DNA of 61,868 bases from Roseibium album (GTDB taxonomy: Bacteria > Pseudomonadota > Alphaproteobacteria > Rhizobiales > Stappiaceae). A program made the position numbers and the translations under genes. Shown here in pieces: positions 35,203-44,285 of this stretch. Every line of letters begins with the position of its first letter. Position 1 is the first letter of the stretch. The stretch spans positions 1 to 61,868 of the forward strand of contig NZ_CXWE01000017.1 in assembly GCF_001404515.1 (NCBI RefSeq), read 5' to 3'. The notes beneath the pieces were generated by a model. It was not told the origin of the DNA and searched no databases. It was given only the letters and a program-made list of their open reading frames with translations.

Positions 35203-35961
35203 TTATGCTGCCTCCAAATAGGCTGCTTGAGCGGTTTCCTGGTGTGCACTCGCTGGTAGTCTGCTCAGGAAATACGACAGGCAATCCTGCTCTTTGTCGG
35301 AGCCACATTCCGGAGGCCATCGCCCTGGAAGCTGGTACCCGGATGAGCCGTTGACGCTGGTTGCGAGATTGAACCTTGCCAGGTCGGGCAGGGTCTTTTC
35401 GGCCAGCCAGGCATTCCATTCATCGACCTGCCTGGCCTGAGCCGTTGGAAGGACGACGACGGGAATGGAACGGCGAGAGACGGCCTTGGCGCGCACCTCA
35501 CGCGCGTTAGGTTTTTTATTTTTTTCTTTCTCTAAGTTTGGTGGACAGATTTGACCGCCTTTGCCGGACACATCTGGCCGCCTTTCGGGACAGACCTGTC
35601 CGCCTTCTGATGAGGCAAGGGGGACAGATTTGTCCGTCTTTTCTCGAAGCTCGGAGGCCTTTAGGATCGAGGCGTCGGTAGGGCAATACTCCGTATTGTG
35701 CCCGATGCCATTCCCGCGTTGAACGCTGAGCCATCCACCGATTTCCAGATCCCGGATGGCGCGTTGGATGGACTTGACGCTCTTGCCGTTTGCTTCGGCA
35801 ATGGTCTTGTAGGACGGCCACGCCTTCTCGGTGTGGCCGTTCACATGTGCGGTCACGATATAGAGCGCAACGCACTTGGCATTGTCATTAATATTGGCAT
35901 CACAGCTCAGCAGGCGCAGCCACTGAAGCTTCACTTCCCGGAATGGACGGCGCTCGCTCAT
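35203..35961 (-). CDS. Helix-turn-helix protein, replication-initiator-like N-terminus
   Basis: A 252-residue protein; the ATG at 35961 is preferred because the conserved part begins with RPFREVKLQWLRLL. Residues about 10-95 form a winged helix of the HTH_36 kind (AKCVALYIVTAHVN, AWPSYKTIAEANGKSVKSIQRAIRDLE, GGWLSVQRG). The centre is low-complexity, with repeated CP pairs (QVCPERRP, QICPPN), and the C-terminus is unremarkable. HTH_36 domains occur in phage and plasmid replication proteins and in accessory regulators. It lies 185 bases beyond the 3' end of a tRNA gene. Function unknown. Confidence 0.65.
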   Translation of the reverse strand: MSERRPFREVKLQWLRLLSCDANINDNAKCVALYIVTAHVNGHTEKAWPSYKTIAEANGKSVKSIQRAIRDLEIGGWLSVQRGNGIGHNTEYCPTDASILKASELREKTDKSVPLASSEGGQVCPERRPDVSGKGGQICPPNLEKEKNKKPNAREVRAKAVSRRSIPVVVLPTAQARQVDEWNAWLAEKTLPDLARFNLATSVNGSSGYQLPGRWPPECGSDKEQDCLSYFLSRLPASAHQETAQAAYLEAA

Positions 35962-36146
35962 GCGTGCCTCCCTGCCGAAATGCAGGCAAGGCGCGTGCTC
36001 ATGCCGCCCCAAACTTCAGAAAAGCCCTGTACGGGATTTGTACGAGCACAACTCGAAAATCGACAGAAAATACTCGCAAAAATTTGCAGTGTCAGAGCGT
36101 CACTTTTTGAGTTCGTTTTGTAACTTGCTGAAATTATTGATTTTTT

Positions 36147-36223
<77 letters not shown>

Positions 36224-36468
36224 CAGGCCGGCGCGGAAAGACTGCGCGGCGGATAGAGAGGTCTGATACTAGATCCGGCGGCGTCGGGCAATGGGTTTTT
36301 GGCGATACTGGACAAGATATCTCGGCGAGCGACCAGCGCCTGGCTGCAGGTCAAGGTCACAAAGGCAGGAAGAAACGGAGCGCAAACGGAAAGAAATATC
36401 GCAGCAGGTGATAGGGCTGCCCGTTTCGTGCGTAGACGTCAGTAACAGACAACAGATCCCTGGCACAC

Positions 36469-38025
36469 ATGACGCATGAAACCGGTTGCCGAAATCTCGT
36501 TCTGATCCTTGGAGATCAGTTGACACCTTCGCTGTCGAGCTTGCGAGCCGCCGACAGGGCAATGGATCGCGTGCTTTTCGTCGAAGCCCATGAGGAAACG
36601 ACCTATGTCCGCCATCACAAGAAGAAAATTGCCTTTGTTCTGTCCGCCATGCGCCACTTCGCTGAAGAGTTGCGCCGGATCGGCTGGTCTGTCGACTATG
36701 TGAAGCTTGAGGACGAGGGCAATACCGGATCTTTTCGCGGTGAGGTCGAGCGTGCCTGCCGTCGCCTGTCGCCGCAGAAAATTGTCGTTACGGAGCCGGG
36801 AGAGTGGCGTGTTCTGGAGGACATGAAAACCTGGCAGGCGGCGTCCGGGTTGCCGGTCGACATTCTGGACGACACGCGATTCCTCTGTTCGCGTGCCGAA
36901 TTCCGGGCCTGGGCGTCAGGTCGCAAGCAGCTGCGCATGGAGCATTTTTATCGGGACATGCGCCAAAAAACCGGGTTGCTGATGGACGACGGCAAGCCTG
37001 CCGGTGGCAGGTGGAACTATGACGCGGACAATCGCAAGCCTGCACGCGCAGATCTGTTCATGCCGGAGCCACCTCGATTTTCACCGGATCCGGTCACCGT
37101 CGAAGTTCTGACGCTGGTCGAGCGTCGTTTCACCGATCACATCGGCACCCTGCGGCCCTTCTGGTTCGCGGTCACCCGGGCGGAAGCCGAAAAGGCGTTC
37201 GACGCGTTTCTGGATCACGCCCTTGCGGATTTCGGCACATATCAGGACGCGATGCTGAAGGGAGAGAAATTTCTCTATCATGCGGTCGTCTCCGCTTACC
37301 TGAATGCCGGTCTGCTCGACCCGCTCGATCTTTGCCGCAAAGCCGTGGCCGCGTATCAAAAGGGCGCGGCACCGCTGAATGCGGTGGAAGGCTTCATCCG
37401 GCAGATCATCGGTTGGCGGGAATATGTGCGCGGCATCTATTGGCTGAAGATGCCGGATTATGCAGCAAGCAACGGCCTTGGAGCTTCCCGCCCGTTGCCG
37501 GATTTCTACTGGACCGGCGACACGGACATGCTCTGCATGGCCGAAGCGATCGGTCAAACCATCGGGGACGCCTATGCGCACCACATCCAGCGTCTGATGG
37601 TTACGGGAAATTTTGCCCTTCTCGCCGGCATCGATCCACAAGAGGTCCACGAATGGTACCTGGCGGTCTATGCGGATGCATACGAATGGGTCGAACTCCC
37701 CAATACCCTCGGCATGAGCCAGTTTGCCGATGGCGGTCTTCTGGCGTCCAAGCCATACATGTCGAGCGGCAACTACATCAACAAGATGTCCGATTACTGC
37801 GGGAGCTGTCCTTACGAGGTAAAGGCCAGGAATGGAGCCGACGCGTGTCCCTTCAACGCTCTTTACTGGGACTTTCTCGCCCGGCACAAGCAATCAATGA
37901 AAAACAACCCACGGTTAGGTCAGGCCTATGCGGTCTGGAACAAAATGGACGGAGAGAAACGAGAGGCGCTTCGCGAGAGCGCGGCAATCTTCCTGAAACG
38001 GCTCGATGAAAAGCAGAAGGTTTGA
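36469..38025 (+). CDS. FeS-type photolyase / cryptochrome (PhrB/CryB family)
   Basis: A 518-residue protein of the FeS-BCP photolyase group. The N-terminal alpha/beta domain opens with LVLILGDQLTPSLSSL. The FAD-binding helical part has GWREYVRGIYW, TGDTDMLCMAEAIGQTIGDAYAHHIQRLMVTGNFALLAG and DAYEWVELPNTLGMSQFADGG. Four Cys placed as in Agrobacterium PhrB (one in DMLCMA, two in DYCGSCPYEV, one in DACPFN) can hold the 4Fe-4S cluster. Members repair (6-4) photoproducts with blue light or act as photoreceptors. It stands alone in the cytosolic DNA-repair role. Confidence 0.92.
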   Translation: MTHETGCRNLVLILGDQLTPSLSSLRAADRAMDRVLFVEAHEETTYVRHHKKKIAFVLSAMRHFAEELRRIGWSVDYVKLEDEGNTGSFRGEVERACRRLSPQKIVVTEPGEWRVLEDMKTWQAASGLPVDILDDTRFLCSRAEFRAWASGRKQLRMEHFYRDMRQKTGLLMDDGKPAGGRWNYDADNRKPARADLFMPEPPRFSPDPVTVEVLTLVERRFTDHIGTLRPFWFAVTRAEAEKAFDAFLDHALADFGTYQDAMLKGEKFLYHAVVSAYLNAGLLDPLDLCRKAVAAYQKGAAPLNAVEGFIRQIIGWREYVRGIYWLKMPDYAASNGLGASRPLPDFYWTGDTDMLCMAEAIGQTIGDAYAHHIQRLMVTGNFALLAGIDPQEVHEWYLAVYADAYEWVELPNTLGMSQFADGGLLASKPYMSSGNYINKMSDYCGSCPYEVKARNGADACPFNALYWDFLARHKQSMKNNPRLGQAYAVWNKMDGEKREALRESAAIFLKRLDEKQKV

Positions 38026-38111
38026 CGGATAAGTACCAGTTCGCCGGCAACGTTCAGATGCGTGTTCTGACCACAACTCCGGGACAGTGAAGACGGACAT
38101 AAACGGTCAAC

Positions 38112-38141
38112 AAAAAAAACGCGCAGCCCGAAGACTGCGCG
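38112..38141 (-). terminator. Intrinsic terminator, minus strand
   Basis: CGCGCAG (38120-38126) and CTGCGCG (38135-38141) form a perfect 7-bp stem. On the minus strand the stem is followed by eight T (A-run at 38112-38119). It lies 250 bases downstream of the rlpA-like gene on that strand and probably ends its transcript. The 250-base stretch between holds no gene. Confidence 0.8.
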
Positions 38142-38390
38142 AATAAAGTTACTGTGCACGTGGCCCCATCGACCACGGCGGCAACTCTAGCGGCATCTCC
38201 TGTGAATGTCATTACCGTAAAATATTTTATTTTTTGATTCACTGTAATGCGACTGATCGTTATTCATACTGAGTCAATCGTGAAACTAACGTGCGCGAAA
38301 ATTACATATGTAAAATCAGTGAATTGACTGTCACAGGATTTGATTGACTGTTTCTGTGCGCTGACAGCTTCCCGGTAGTCTTGTAAAAAA

Positions 38391-38819
38391 CTATCGGCAT
38401 TTCTGCGTATGTTTGGCGATTTTCTTTGCATCGGCACTGGTGACACGCACCTTGGTGATGCCCTTGTTGACAAATCCGAGCTGTTTCGCGGCGGCCAAGG
38501 TTACATCGATGACACGTCCTTTGGCAAAGGGTCCCCGGTCATTGATGCGAACAGTCACGGTCTTGCCGTTTGCCAGGTTCGTCACGTCGACGAGAGTGCC
38601 AAAGGGCAGGGAGCGGTGTGCTGCGGTCAAGCCTTGCGGGTTGGCGCGTTCGCCGTTCGCCGTTGTGCCACCCAGCTTGTACCAGGACGCTTTCCCGCAC
38701 TGTTGAAAAGCCTCTTTCGAGGTGGCTGTGCCTACACCTAAAAAGAGCACCGGGACAGCACAAAGTGCCAGTGTGCGGAAGGCTGGAATAACAAGACTGG
38801 TATACATGACGGAACTCAT
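38391..38819 (-). CDS. RlpA-family septal-ring lytic transglycosylase-like protein
   Basis: A 142-residue secreted protein. A signal peptide spans about residues 1-34. The double-psi beta-barrel follows with CGKASWYKLGGTTANGERANP, LTAAHRSLPFGTLVDVTNLANGK and VRINDRGPFAKGRVIDVTLAAAKQLGF. These include the catalytic-type Asp of the NDRGPF motif. RlpA proteins cleave naked glycan strands of peptidoglycan. There is no SPOR domain, so it is shorter than the classic enzyme and may act as a free periplasmic protein. An extra Cys pair (about residues 41 and 141) may form a disulfide. Confidence 0.88.
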   Translation of the reverse strand: MSSVMYTSLVIPAFRTLALCAVPVLFLGVGTATSKEAFQQCGKASWYKLGGTTANGERANPQGLTAAHRSLPFGTLVDVTNLANGKTVTVRINDRGPFAKGRVIDVTLAAAKQLGFVNKGITKVRVTSADAKKIAKHTQKCR

Positions 38820-39139
38820 AACAAACGTCAGCGAGGAGATTTCTCACATGAAGGAACTGTGGCACTTCAGGGGAAGTACGAGCTGCCTCTACGTCAGTGA
38901 AATGATCAAATTAAGGCAAGTCCTTGAATTTAAGAGAATAATAGTAGAGAAAGGCACTAATTAGAATTAAATTTGAAAATGATTAGTAAATTTAATATTA
39001 ACCATAATATTTTTAAGAGTTGTGAGTTGTTTTGCTTCGGCGATTTTAGTGGTTAAACTATGGTAATAATTTTCAAGGGGCGGCGCACATGTATTTGAGT
39101 TGGCGCCAATCATACAGACTATTTTGAAAGGGCTGTCTG
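38820..39139. other. AT-rich intergenic region between divergent genes
   Basis: The 320 bases between the rlpA-like gene and the GGDEF gene are AT-rich, especially 38920-39030, and hold no supported gene. Promoters for both divergent genes are expected here; no specific boxes are assigned. Confidence 0.5.
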
Positions 39140-41257
39140 GTGCAAATCAGCCATCGGTTGATGCGCGACCGGCGGGAAGATCTCGCTCGCGCGCAGAGCA
39201 ATACATTGTCGGCATTTCATGCGTCTCTTTTGGACGCACTACCCTTTGCCGCTGCCTATGTGGCAAGGGATGGAAGCCTTCTGGTTCGCAACAAGCAGTT
39301 CGCTGCGACTTGTGACCGCCTCGCGGTGCAGTCTGCTCCCGAGGGGCTCCAATCATTACTTTCCGCTGAGAGCTGGAAGCGCTGCGAATTGATTTTGTCG
39401 GCGGCTTTCAGCGGATTACCGGCGGAGGTCAGCGGGGAAGTGCGTTTGGGCTCCGGCGCAATTTTCTGCCACCACCTTACCTGTACATCGCATGTCTTCT
39501 TGAAACACGACATCGAGGCCGTGCTTGTCCAGTTTGAAGCTGAGCCGGCTGACTGGGACCAGCTGACCTGCGAAGCCGGTAAGGTTGAGGACGGTTCGGT
39601 TTCAGAAGAATCCCTGCCGGATACCGCGCGGCAGTTGAACAGCAGGTTCCTTGACTGTTTTCCGGATGAGCTCCTGTTTTTTGATGGTTCGGAAAGCGCC
39701 GTTGCAATGGCGCACACCCTCCTGCAGGCAACCGGGGCCAGTTATGATCCGGGCCTGCTGGCCGAAACGCTGGAGTGCGCTGGCGGGAAACTGACCCAAT
39801 CGGTTTATCTCCCGGAATCCGACCAACCCGATACCGATGACGGGTCGAGCGGGCCGAAAATGTGTGAAGTCCGGTTGGTTCCGATACCGGCCGACCCACG
39901 GGCAAACAAGGAGCAGCCAACCTTGATGGCTGTAATCCGGCACAACGTGGACAATCCTGGGGAGATTGCCGAAAACAAGAGGCTGGCCTATCAGGACCCG
40001 CTCACCGGGCTGGAAAACCGCAGGGCGTTCACGCGGTCACTGCGGCGCGAATTGGACCGGATGTGCTGCGATCGGGAAACAGGGCTTGCCGTTTACTACA
40101 TCGATCTGGACGAATTCAAGAAGGTCAACGATCTGGGCGGCCACGATGCCGGGGACGACATGTTGCTGCACGTCGCCAACAGCTTGAAGCTGACCCTGGG
40201 AGAATTCGGGACTGTGGCGCGGATTGGAGGCGATGAATTTGCCGCGATGTTGCCGGTGACCAGTGAAGAAACGGCACTTGAATTTGCTGAAAGGATCCTG
40301 GAAGGGTTCAGTCGGATCAGGCTTGAGCTCAAGGATCGGGTCTTCACGATCAGCGGCTCGGTCGGAGTGGCGTTCCTGGACCGCTCGATCGAACTGAAAG
40401 ACGAAGACGCAACGGCTCTTCTGGGACTGGCCGACAGCGCCTGTCTGCGCGGCAAGCGGATTGGCGGCAAGTCCGTCCAGGTTCACCAGGTTACATCCGG
40501 AGACTGTCCTTCGGGGAATGGCGAGCAGACCAACGTGCCCGCGCCGGAAAGTTTTTGCGGCAATGAGCTGGTGCTCTATTCCATGCCGATCGTCTCAATG
40601 GCGACCAGTCAAGTCTGCGGGATGGAGGTGTTGCTGCGGCTTCAGGGTGACCGTGCAAAGGGCCTTTCGTCGCGCGCCTGGATATCGGCGGCAGAGCGCT
40701 CCGGGTTCATTGCACAGGTTGACGCATGGACGCTTAACCGCGTTCTTGATGCGGCCGAACGGACCGCGACGAGAACATTGCTGACAATGAATGTCTCCGC
40801 GGAATCGGCGCGCGATCCGAATTTCCGGGACGCGCTTCATCACCGGCTCTCCGTCAATCCCTTGTTGGCGTCCCGGTTGTGTCTGGAGATCGCCGAACGG
40901 GACTTTCTGCGCGAACCTGCAACAGTCGAGTCGTTTTTCAGGTTTGTCTCCGAGTTCGGGTGCCAGACTGCAATTGACGATTTCGCCGGTCATTGGCCGG
41001 TCCTGTCGCGTCTGACCGGAATGCGGGTTGAGTGGCTCAAGCTTGAAGCGGGCCTAACGCGGCAGGTGATGCGCGATCCCTCAAAAGCGACGATCCTGAA
41101 CGGCTTGATCGGTGCTGCCCGTGACCTCGGCATGAAGGTGATTGCCAAGCACATCGAAACACCAGCAGAGGCTGCGCTGTTGACCACGCTCGATATCGAG
41201 GCGGCGCAGGGCTTCCATTTCGGACGGCCTGCACCGTGGACGGAAACAGTGGCCTGA
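39140..41257 (+). CDS. GGDEF-EAL protein with degenerate EAL domain
   Basis: A 705-residue cytosolic protein. Residues 1-270 hold one or two PAS-like segments without transmembrane helices. The diguanylate cyclase domain is intact, with YIDLDEFKKVNDLGGHDAGDD and the RIGGDEF site at about residue 363; no RxxD inhibitory site precedes it. The EAL domain (about residues 480-700) keeps EVLLR, MNVSAES, LEIAERDF, DDFAG and AQGF. The usual AEGVE block reads AKHIE and KID reads KLE, so a catalytic Glu is replaced by Lys. It probably makes c-di-GMP and has a weak or dead phosphodiesterase. Start may be GTG 39140 or ATG 39161. Confidence 0.9.
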   Translation: MQISHRLMRDRREDLARAQSNTLSAFHASLLDALPFAAAYVARDGSLLVRNKQFAATCDRLAVQSAPEGLQSLLSAESWKRCELILSAAFSGLPAEVSGEVRLGSGAIFCHHLTCTSHVFLKHDIEAVLVQFEAEPADWDQLTCEAGKVEDGSVSEESLPDTARQLNSRFLDCFPDELLFFDGSESAVAMAHTLLQATGASYDPGLLAETLECAGGKLTQSVYLPESDQPDTDDGSSGPKMCEVRLVPIPADPRANKEQPTLMAVIRHNVDNPGEIAENKRLAYQDPLTGLENRRAFTRSLRRELDRMCCDRETGLAVYYIDLDEFKKVNDLGGHDAGDDMLLHVANSLKLTLGEFGTVARIGGDEFAAMLPVTSEETALEFAERILEGFSRIRLELKDRVFTISGSVGVAFLDRSIELKDEDATALLGLADSACLRGKRIGGKSVQVHQVTSGDCPSGNGEQTNVPAPESFCGNELVLYSMPIVSMATSQVCGMEVLLRLQGDRAKGLSSRAWISAAERSGFIAQVDAWTLNRVLDAAERTATRTLLTMNVSAESARDPNFRDALHHRLSVNPLLASRLCLEIAERDFLREPATVESFFRFVSEFGCQTAIDDFAGHWPVLSRLTGMRVEWLKLEAGLTRQVMRDPSKATILNGLIGAARDLGMKVIAKHIETPAEAALLTTLDIEAAQGFHFGRPAPWTETVA

Positions 41258-41567
41258 CAAGGGGATCCGGAGCGGGAGAAGTGCGAAAGGAAAGAGGCGC
41301 GCCAGCCACTTTCTTGTAGGTGTTGTCTGAGTGGGCATAGTGAAGAGCCCACGCTTTCACGCACTTTATGGGAAAAAAAGGGAATCAAGTAAATTAATGT
41401 TCCAATTTACATTTGAGAATATTGTGAAAATAATTTGTCTACATATTAAAAAGAGAAAATACGGCGATTTGTTTCTTGATTTGCTCGTTTGACCAATAAA
41501 GTATCGCAGATTAAGCTTCAAATGCATTGCGCAAAAGGGGTGAAATGCACAATGCGCCCTTGCATCT
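41258..41567. other. Intergenic region between convergent genes
   Basis: The 310 bases between the convergent GGDEF and 7TM-AraC genes contain an AT-rich core (41390-41470). No supported gene and no strong hairpin with T-run were recognised. Confidence 0.5.
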
Positions 41568-43319
41568 TCATTGATTTTTCCTGAGTAGATTGATGGTCTT
41601 GCTTGGTATCTCGCCAAACTCTTGCCGGTAGTGCTTGGCGAAGTTGCTGACGCTTGAGAAACCCGATGCATGGGCAATCTCGGCAACGGTGTTGTATTGA
41701 TCCAGAAGGATTAGATTGCGGGCGAAGTTCAAGCGCGCCGACCGGATGAACGAGGCGGGCGACTGCCCGCTGGCCTCTTTCAGTCGACGCCCCAGTGTCT
41801 TTTGACTGATCGCAAGGGAGGATGCGAGTTTCTCAACGCTGAAATCCTGATCTTTCACGCTGTCGAGCACGCATTCCGTGACACGGTCGAGGAACTGTTG
41901 CTTGGCGGACAGGTGCTGCCGCGTCTCCGGATCATCCGCCAGCGCATTCTCCAACGCTTCAAGCCGCGCGGTTGTCGTCTTCTCCGCCGCCCGGTGTTGT
42001 TGTTCGATATGTTGCATCTGCTGCCCCAATGAGGCGAGCTCAACGGCAGCGACATGCCGTTCGCTCTGCATGGAGCGCACCATTGTTGAGATGGCCAACA
42101 TCATGAACAGCGTTTCACCGGTGATCGCGAGATAGTATCCCCAGGACAGGGGTCGCAGCAGCACCAGTTCATAAGCGTGGGTCGCACCGGTGATGTTCAG
42201 CGGGAACATGAACGCGAAGACTGCAATTGAGAGCCCTAAACTCAGCGACAGCAGCGCGCAGGCAATGGGTCTGGCCTGTGGCAGCCCCGTTATGATCTTG
42301 CGGATAGCAACCGTCAGCAGGATCAGTGGGCTGATGAAGTAGATCAGATGCAGCGGTCCGGACAGGCGCCAGGGGTCAACCACCGCCAGCCCGATCACGA
42401 CGACCACCACAGCCGACAGCAGCGTGAACAGGTGGCGCCAGGCCCATGGATCGTCGTGGGCATTCAGCAGGATCCGGCAGTACTGCACGATGGCGAGGGT
42501 ACTCAGCCCGGCGAATAACTCGGTGATCGGGGCGAGTGTGGTAATCGGCAGCGTGACGCCGAAGAATTTGCTTAGCCAGCCATCATAGATGAACGAATAG
42601 ACAAACAGGCACAGGATGTAGAGCGTGTAGTACTGATAGAAGCGCACGTCGATCTGCCGGAAGAGGATCAGGCTGAACAGCGCGATTGTCGCGACATACC
42701 CCAGAAACAGGGCGGTCATGATCAATCTCAGCGTGCTCCAGCCGAAGAACAGGTCCGCCGACATGATCACGGCGGTCATGGTGGGCGCGAAGGTGCCTGC
42801 GAGACGCAGGTAAAACACCCGCTCATCTCCTGGCTGCATGGTAACTTCAATGCCTGTCCGGATAGCGGTGTTGTCCTTGTCCATCCAGGGCACCACGCGG
42901 CCCGTGCGTCCGACTTCGACCAGCCTGGCATCCCTCTCTTCGAACAGGGTCACCTCGTCGAAGATTGTCTCCATCAGGCCAATCACCCAGCGGTGGGTTT
43001 TGCCATGCGGGTTGGAGAGCGCAAACCGCAGCCATGCGGACTGGCCCGGCAAGGGCGCTTTGAAAATCCCGTTGCAGGCGGCGGGGGTGAAGGCCTCGGT
43101 GACAATGCGGTCGGGCCCGGCGTCTCCGGCAGGATCGAGATAGTATTCGGCTCCAAGAGGGCGCAGTTGGTCGGTCGGCCCGTCCGAGAGCGAAAAGGCC
43201 ATTGGAGCCGTCTGCTCCGGCTGCTGGCATGCCGGATTCCGCGCGTCCTCAGCCCAGACGGTACCGCTGCCGCAAGTCAGCAAAAACAGCACGCAGGCGA
43301 TCACAAATTTTCTGATCAT
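41568..43319 (-). CDS. 7TM-DISM membrane sensor fused to AraC-type DNA-binding domain
   Basis: A protein of about 583 residues. It has a signal peptide (residues 1-24), an extracytoplasmic 7TMR-DISMED2-like beta domain (about 40-170), seven membrane helices (about 180-400), a short coiled coil (LASLGQQMQHIEQQHRAAEK) and a C-terminal AraC helix-turn-helix pair (about 485-583). The AraC part has VEKLASSLAISQKTLGRRLKEASGQSP and VAEIAHASGFSSVSNFAKHYRQEFG. This is a one-component membrane-bound regulator. Its gene is divergent from the two VPLPA-CTERM genes, which are candidate targets. The ATG at 43319 is preferred over a TTG three codons upstream. Confidence 0.85.
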   Translation of the reverse strand: MIRKFVIACVLFLLTCGSGTVWAEDARNPACQQPEQTAPMAFSLSDGPTDQLRPLGAEYYLDPAGDAGPDRIVTEAFTPAACNGIFKAPLPGQSAWLRFALSNPHGKTHRWVIGLMETIFDEVTLFEERDARLVEVGRTGRVVPWMDKDNTAIRTGIEVTMQPGDERVFYLRLAGTFAPTMTAVIMSADLFFGWSTLRLIMTALFLGYVATIALFSLILFRQIDVRFYQYYTLYILCLFVYSFIYDGWLSKFFGVTLPITTLAPITELFAGLSTLAIVQYCRILLNAHDDPWAWRHLFTLLSAVVVVVIGLAVVDPWRLSGPLHLIYFISPLILLTVAIRKIITGLPQARPIACALLSLSLGLSIAVFAFMFPLNITGATHAYELVLLRPLSWGYYLAITGETLFMMLAISTMVRSMQSERHVAAVELASLGQQMQHIEQQHRAAEKTTTARLEALENALADDPETRQHLSAKQQFLDRVTECVLDSVKDQDFSVEKLASSLAISQKTLGRRLKEASGQSPASFIRSARLNFARNLILLDQYNTVAEIAHASGFSSVSNFAKHYRQEFGEIPSKTINLLRKNQ

Positions 43320-43459
43320 CGTCCCCAATCAAGACTGTGCGTTTCGAAGGTTCTATGCGAATTCGCAGCATCCGACTGCACTCGTTTGGGACAAAATTGG
43401 CCACGTTTCGGTCAAAAGTCAGTCGCGCGGTTTTCTTCACACAGCAAAATTGACATTGA

Positions 43460-44285
43460 TGATGCACGCAATCGCCGCCCACTTCAACCGAGGCGAGAAC
43501 TCCCGTGAGGCGGGTGCACACCATGCCTTCGACGTAGCGCGCGCCCTCGTACCGAGCGGTCAAGGGGCCGGCGTCCTGCTGCGCCCGAACGTTCCAAAGG
43601 CCTGTCAATCAGGACCTTTCACAAGGAGACATAGAAATGACCATCAGGTCACTTGCCATAGCCGCCGCTCTGGTTGCACTGACAGCCACATCGGGCCTCG
43701 CGGCCACCGTGCAGTTGAACGTCGCCGGCGGCCAGCTGCTGGGCGCTAGAAACGTCGATGTCAACGGCACGTTCTACGATGTGGAATTTGTCGATGGCAC
43801 CTGCGTGGCGCTGTTTAACGGGTGCACCAGCGCATCCGACTTTGATTTCTCGACACGCACTCTGGCCATTGCAGCGGCCACAAGTCTCATGAACACGGTT
43901 TTCCTCGATGGACCCCTGGGAGATTTCGACAGTGATCCCGCACTGACTGCCGGCATTGAACCAAGCACTTTGGACTTTGGCTTTATCAGTGTTCCGTATG
44001 AGTTCCTGCCGGGATCTGTGAGTGCAGGAACAATCAGCTTTTGGAATGAGCCTGGCGACACCGACAATCTTTCAACGACCTCACGCATAAAACTCACTAC
44101 TGATACGTCCAATATCGACGAAATTGTCTTTGCCCGTTTCACCCCGTCGCAGATCACCGCCGTTCCCCTTCCTGCAAGTGGGCTTTTGTTGTTTGCCGGG
44201 CTCGCCGGGCTTGGATTGGTTCAAGCGCGGCGCAAGACAGACGAGGCTCGCTGATATCCGGCTAATCTCAGAAGGACGGCATCTT
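43460..44285 (+). repeat. Tandem duplication, unit 1 (826 bp)
   Basis: The unit starts TGATGCACGCAATCGCC and includes the 170-base leader, the first VPLPA-CTERM gene and a hairpin-like end. The same start recurs exactly 826 bases later (44286) and a shortened form 826 bases after that (45112). Leaders and signal peptides are nearly identical, while the middle of the genes has diverged. Confidence 0.8.
43637..44254 (+). CDS. VPLPA-CTERM sorting-domain protein, copy 1
   Basis: A 205-residue secreted protein. It has a signal peptide (residues 1-22, ending LAA-TV), a beta-rich middle with the phrase GARNVDVNGTFYDVEFVDGTC, and a C-terminal sorting signal. The signal is VPLPASG, one hydrophobic helix and an ARRK basic tail. 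VPLPA-CTERM proteins are processed by an exosortase (XrtD-type) and delivered to the cell surface or matrix. No exosortase gene is in the window. A strong AAGGAGAC site precedes the ATG. It is a paralogue of the next gene. Confidence 0.88.
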   Translation: MTIRSLAIAAALVALTATSGLAATVQLNVAGGQLLGARNVDVNGTFYDVEFVDGTCVALFNGCTSASDFDFSTRTLAIAAATSLMNTVFLDGPLGDFDSDPALTAGIEPSTLDFGFISVPYEFLPGSVSAGTISFWNEPGDTDNLSTTSRIKLTTDTSNIDEIVFARFTPSQITAVPLPASGLLLFAGLAGLGLVQARRKTDEAR

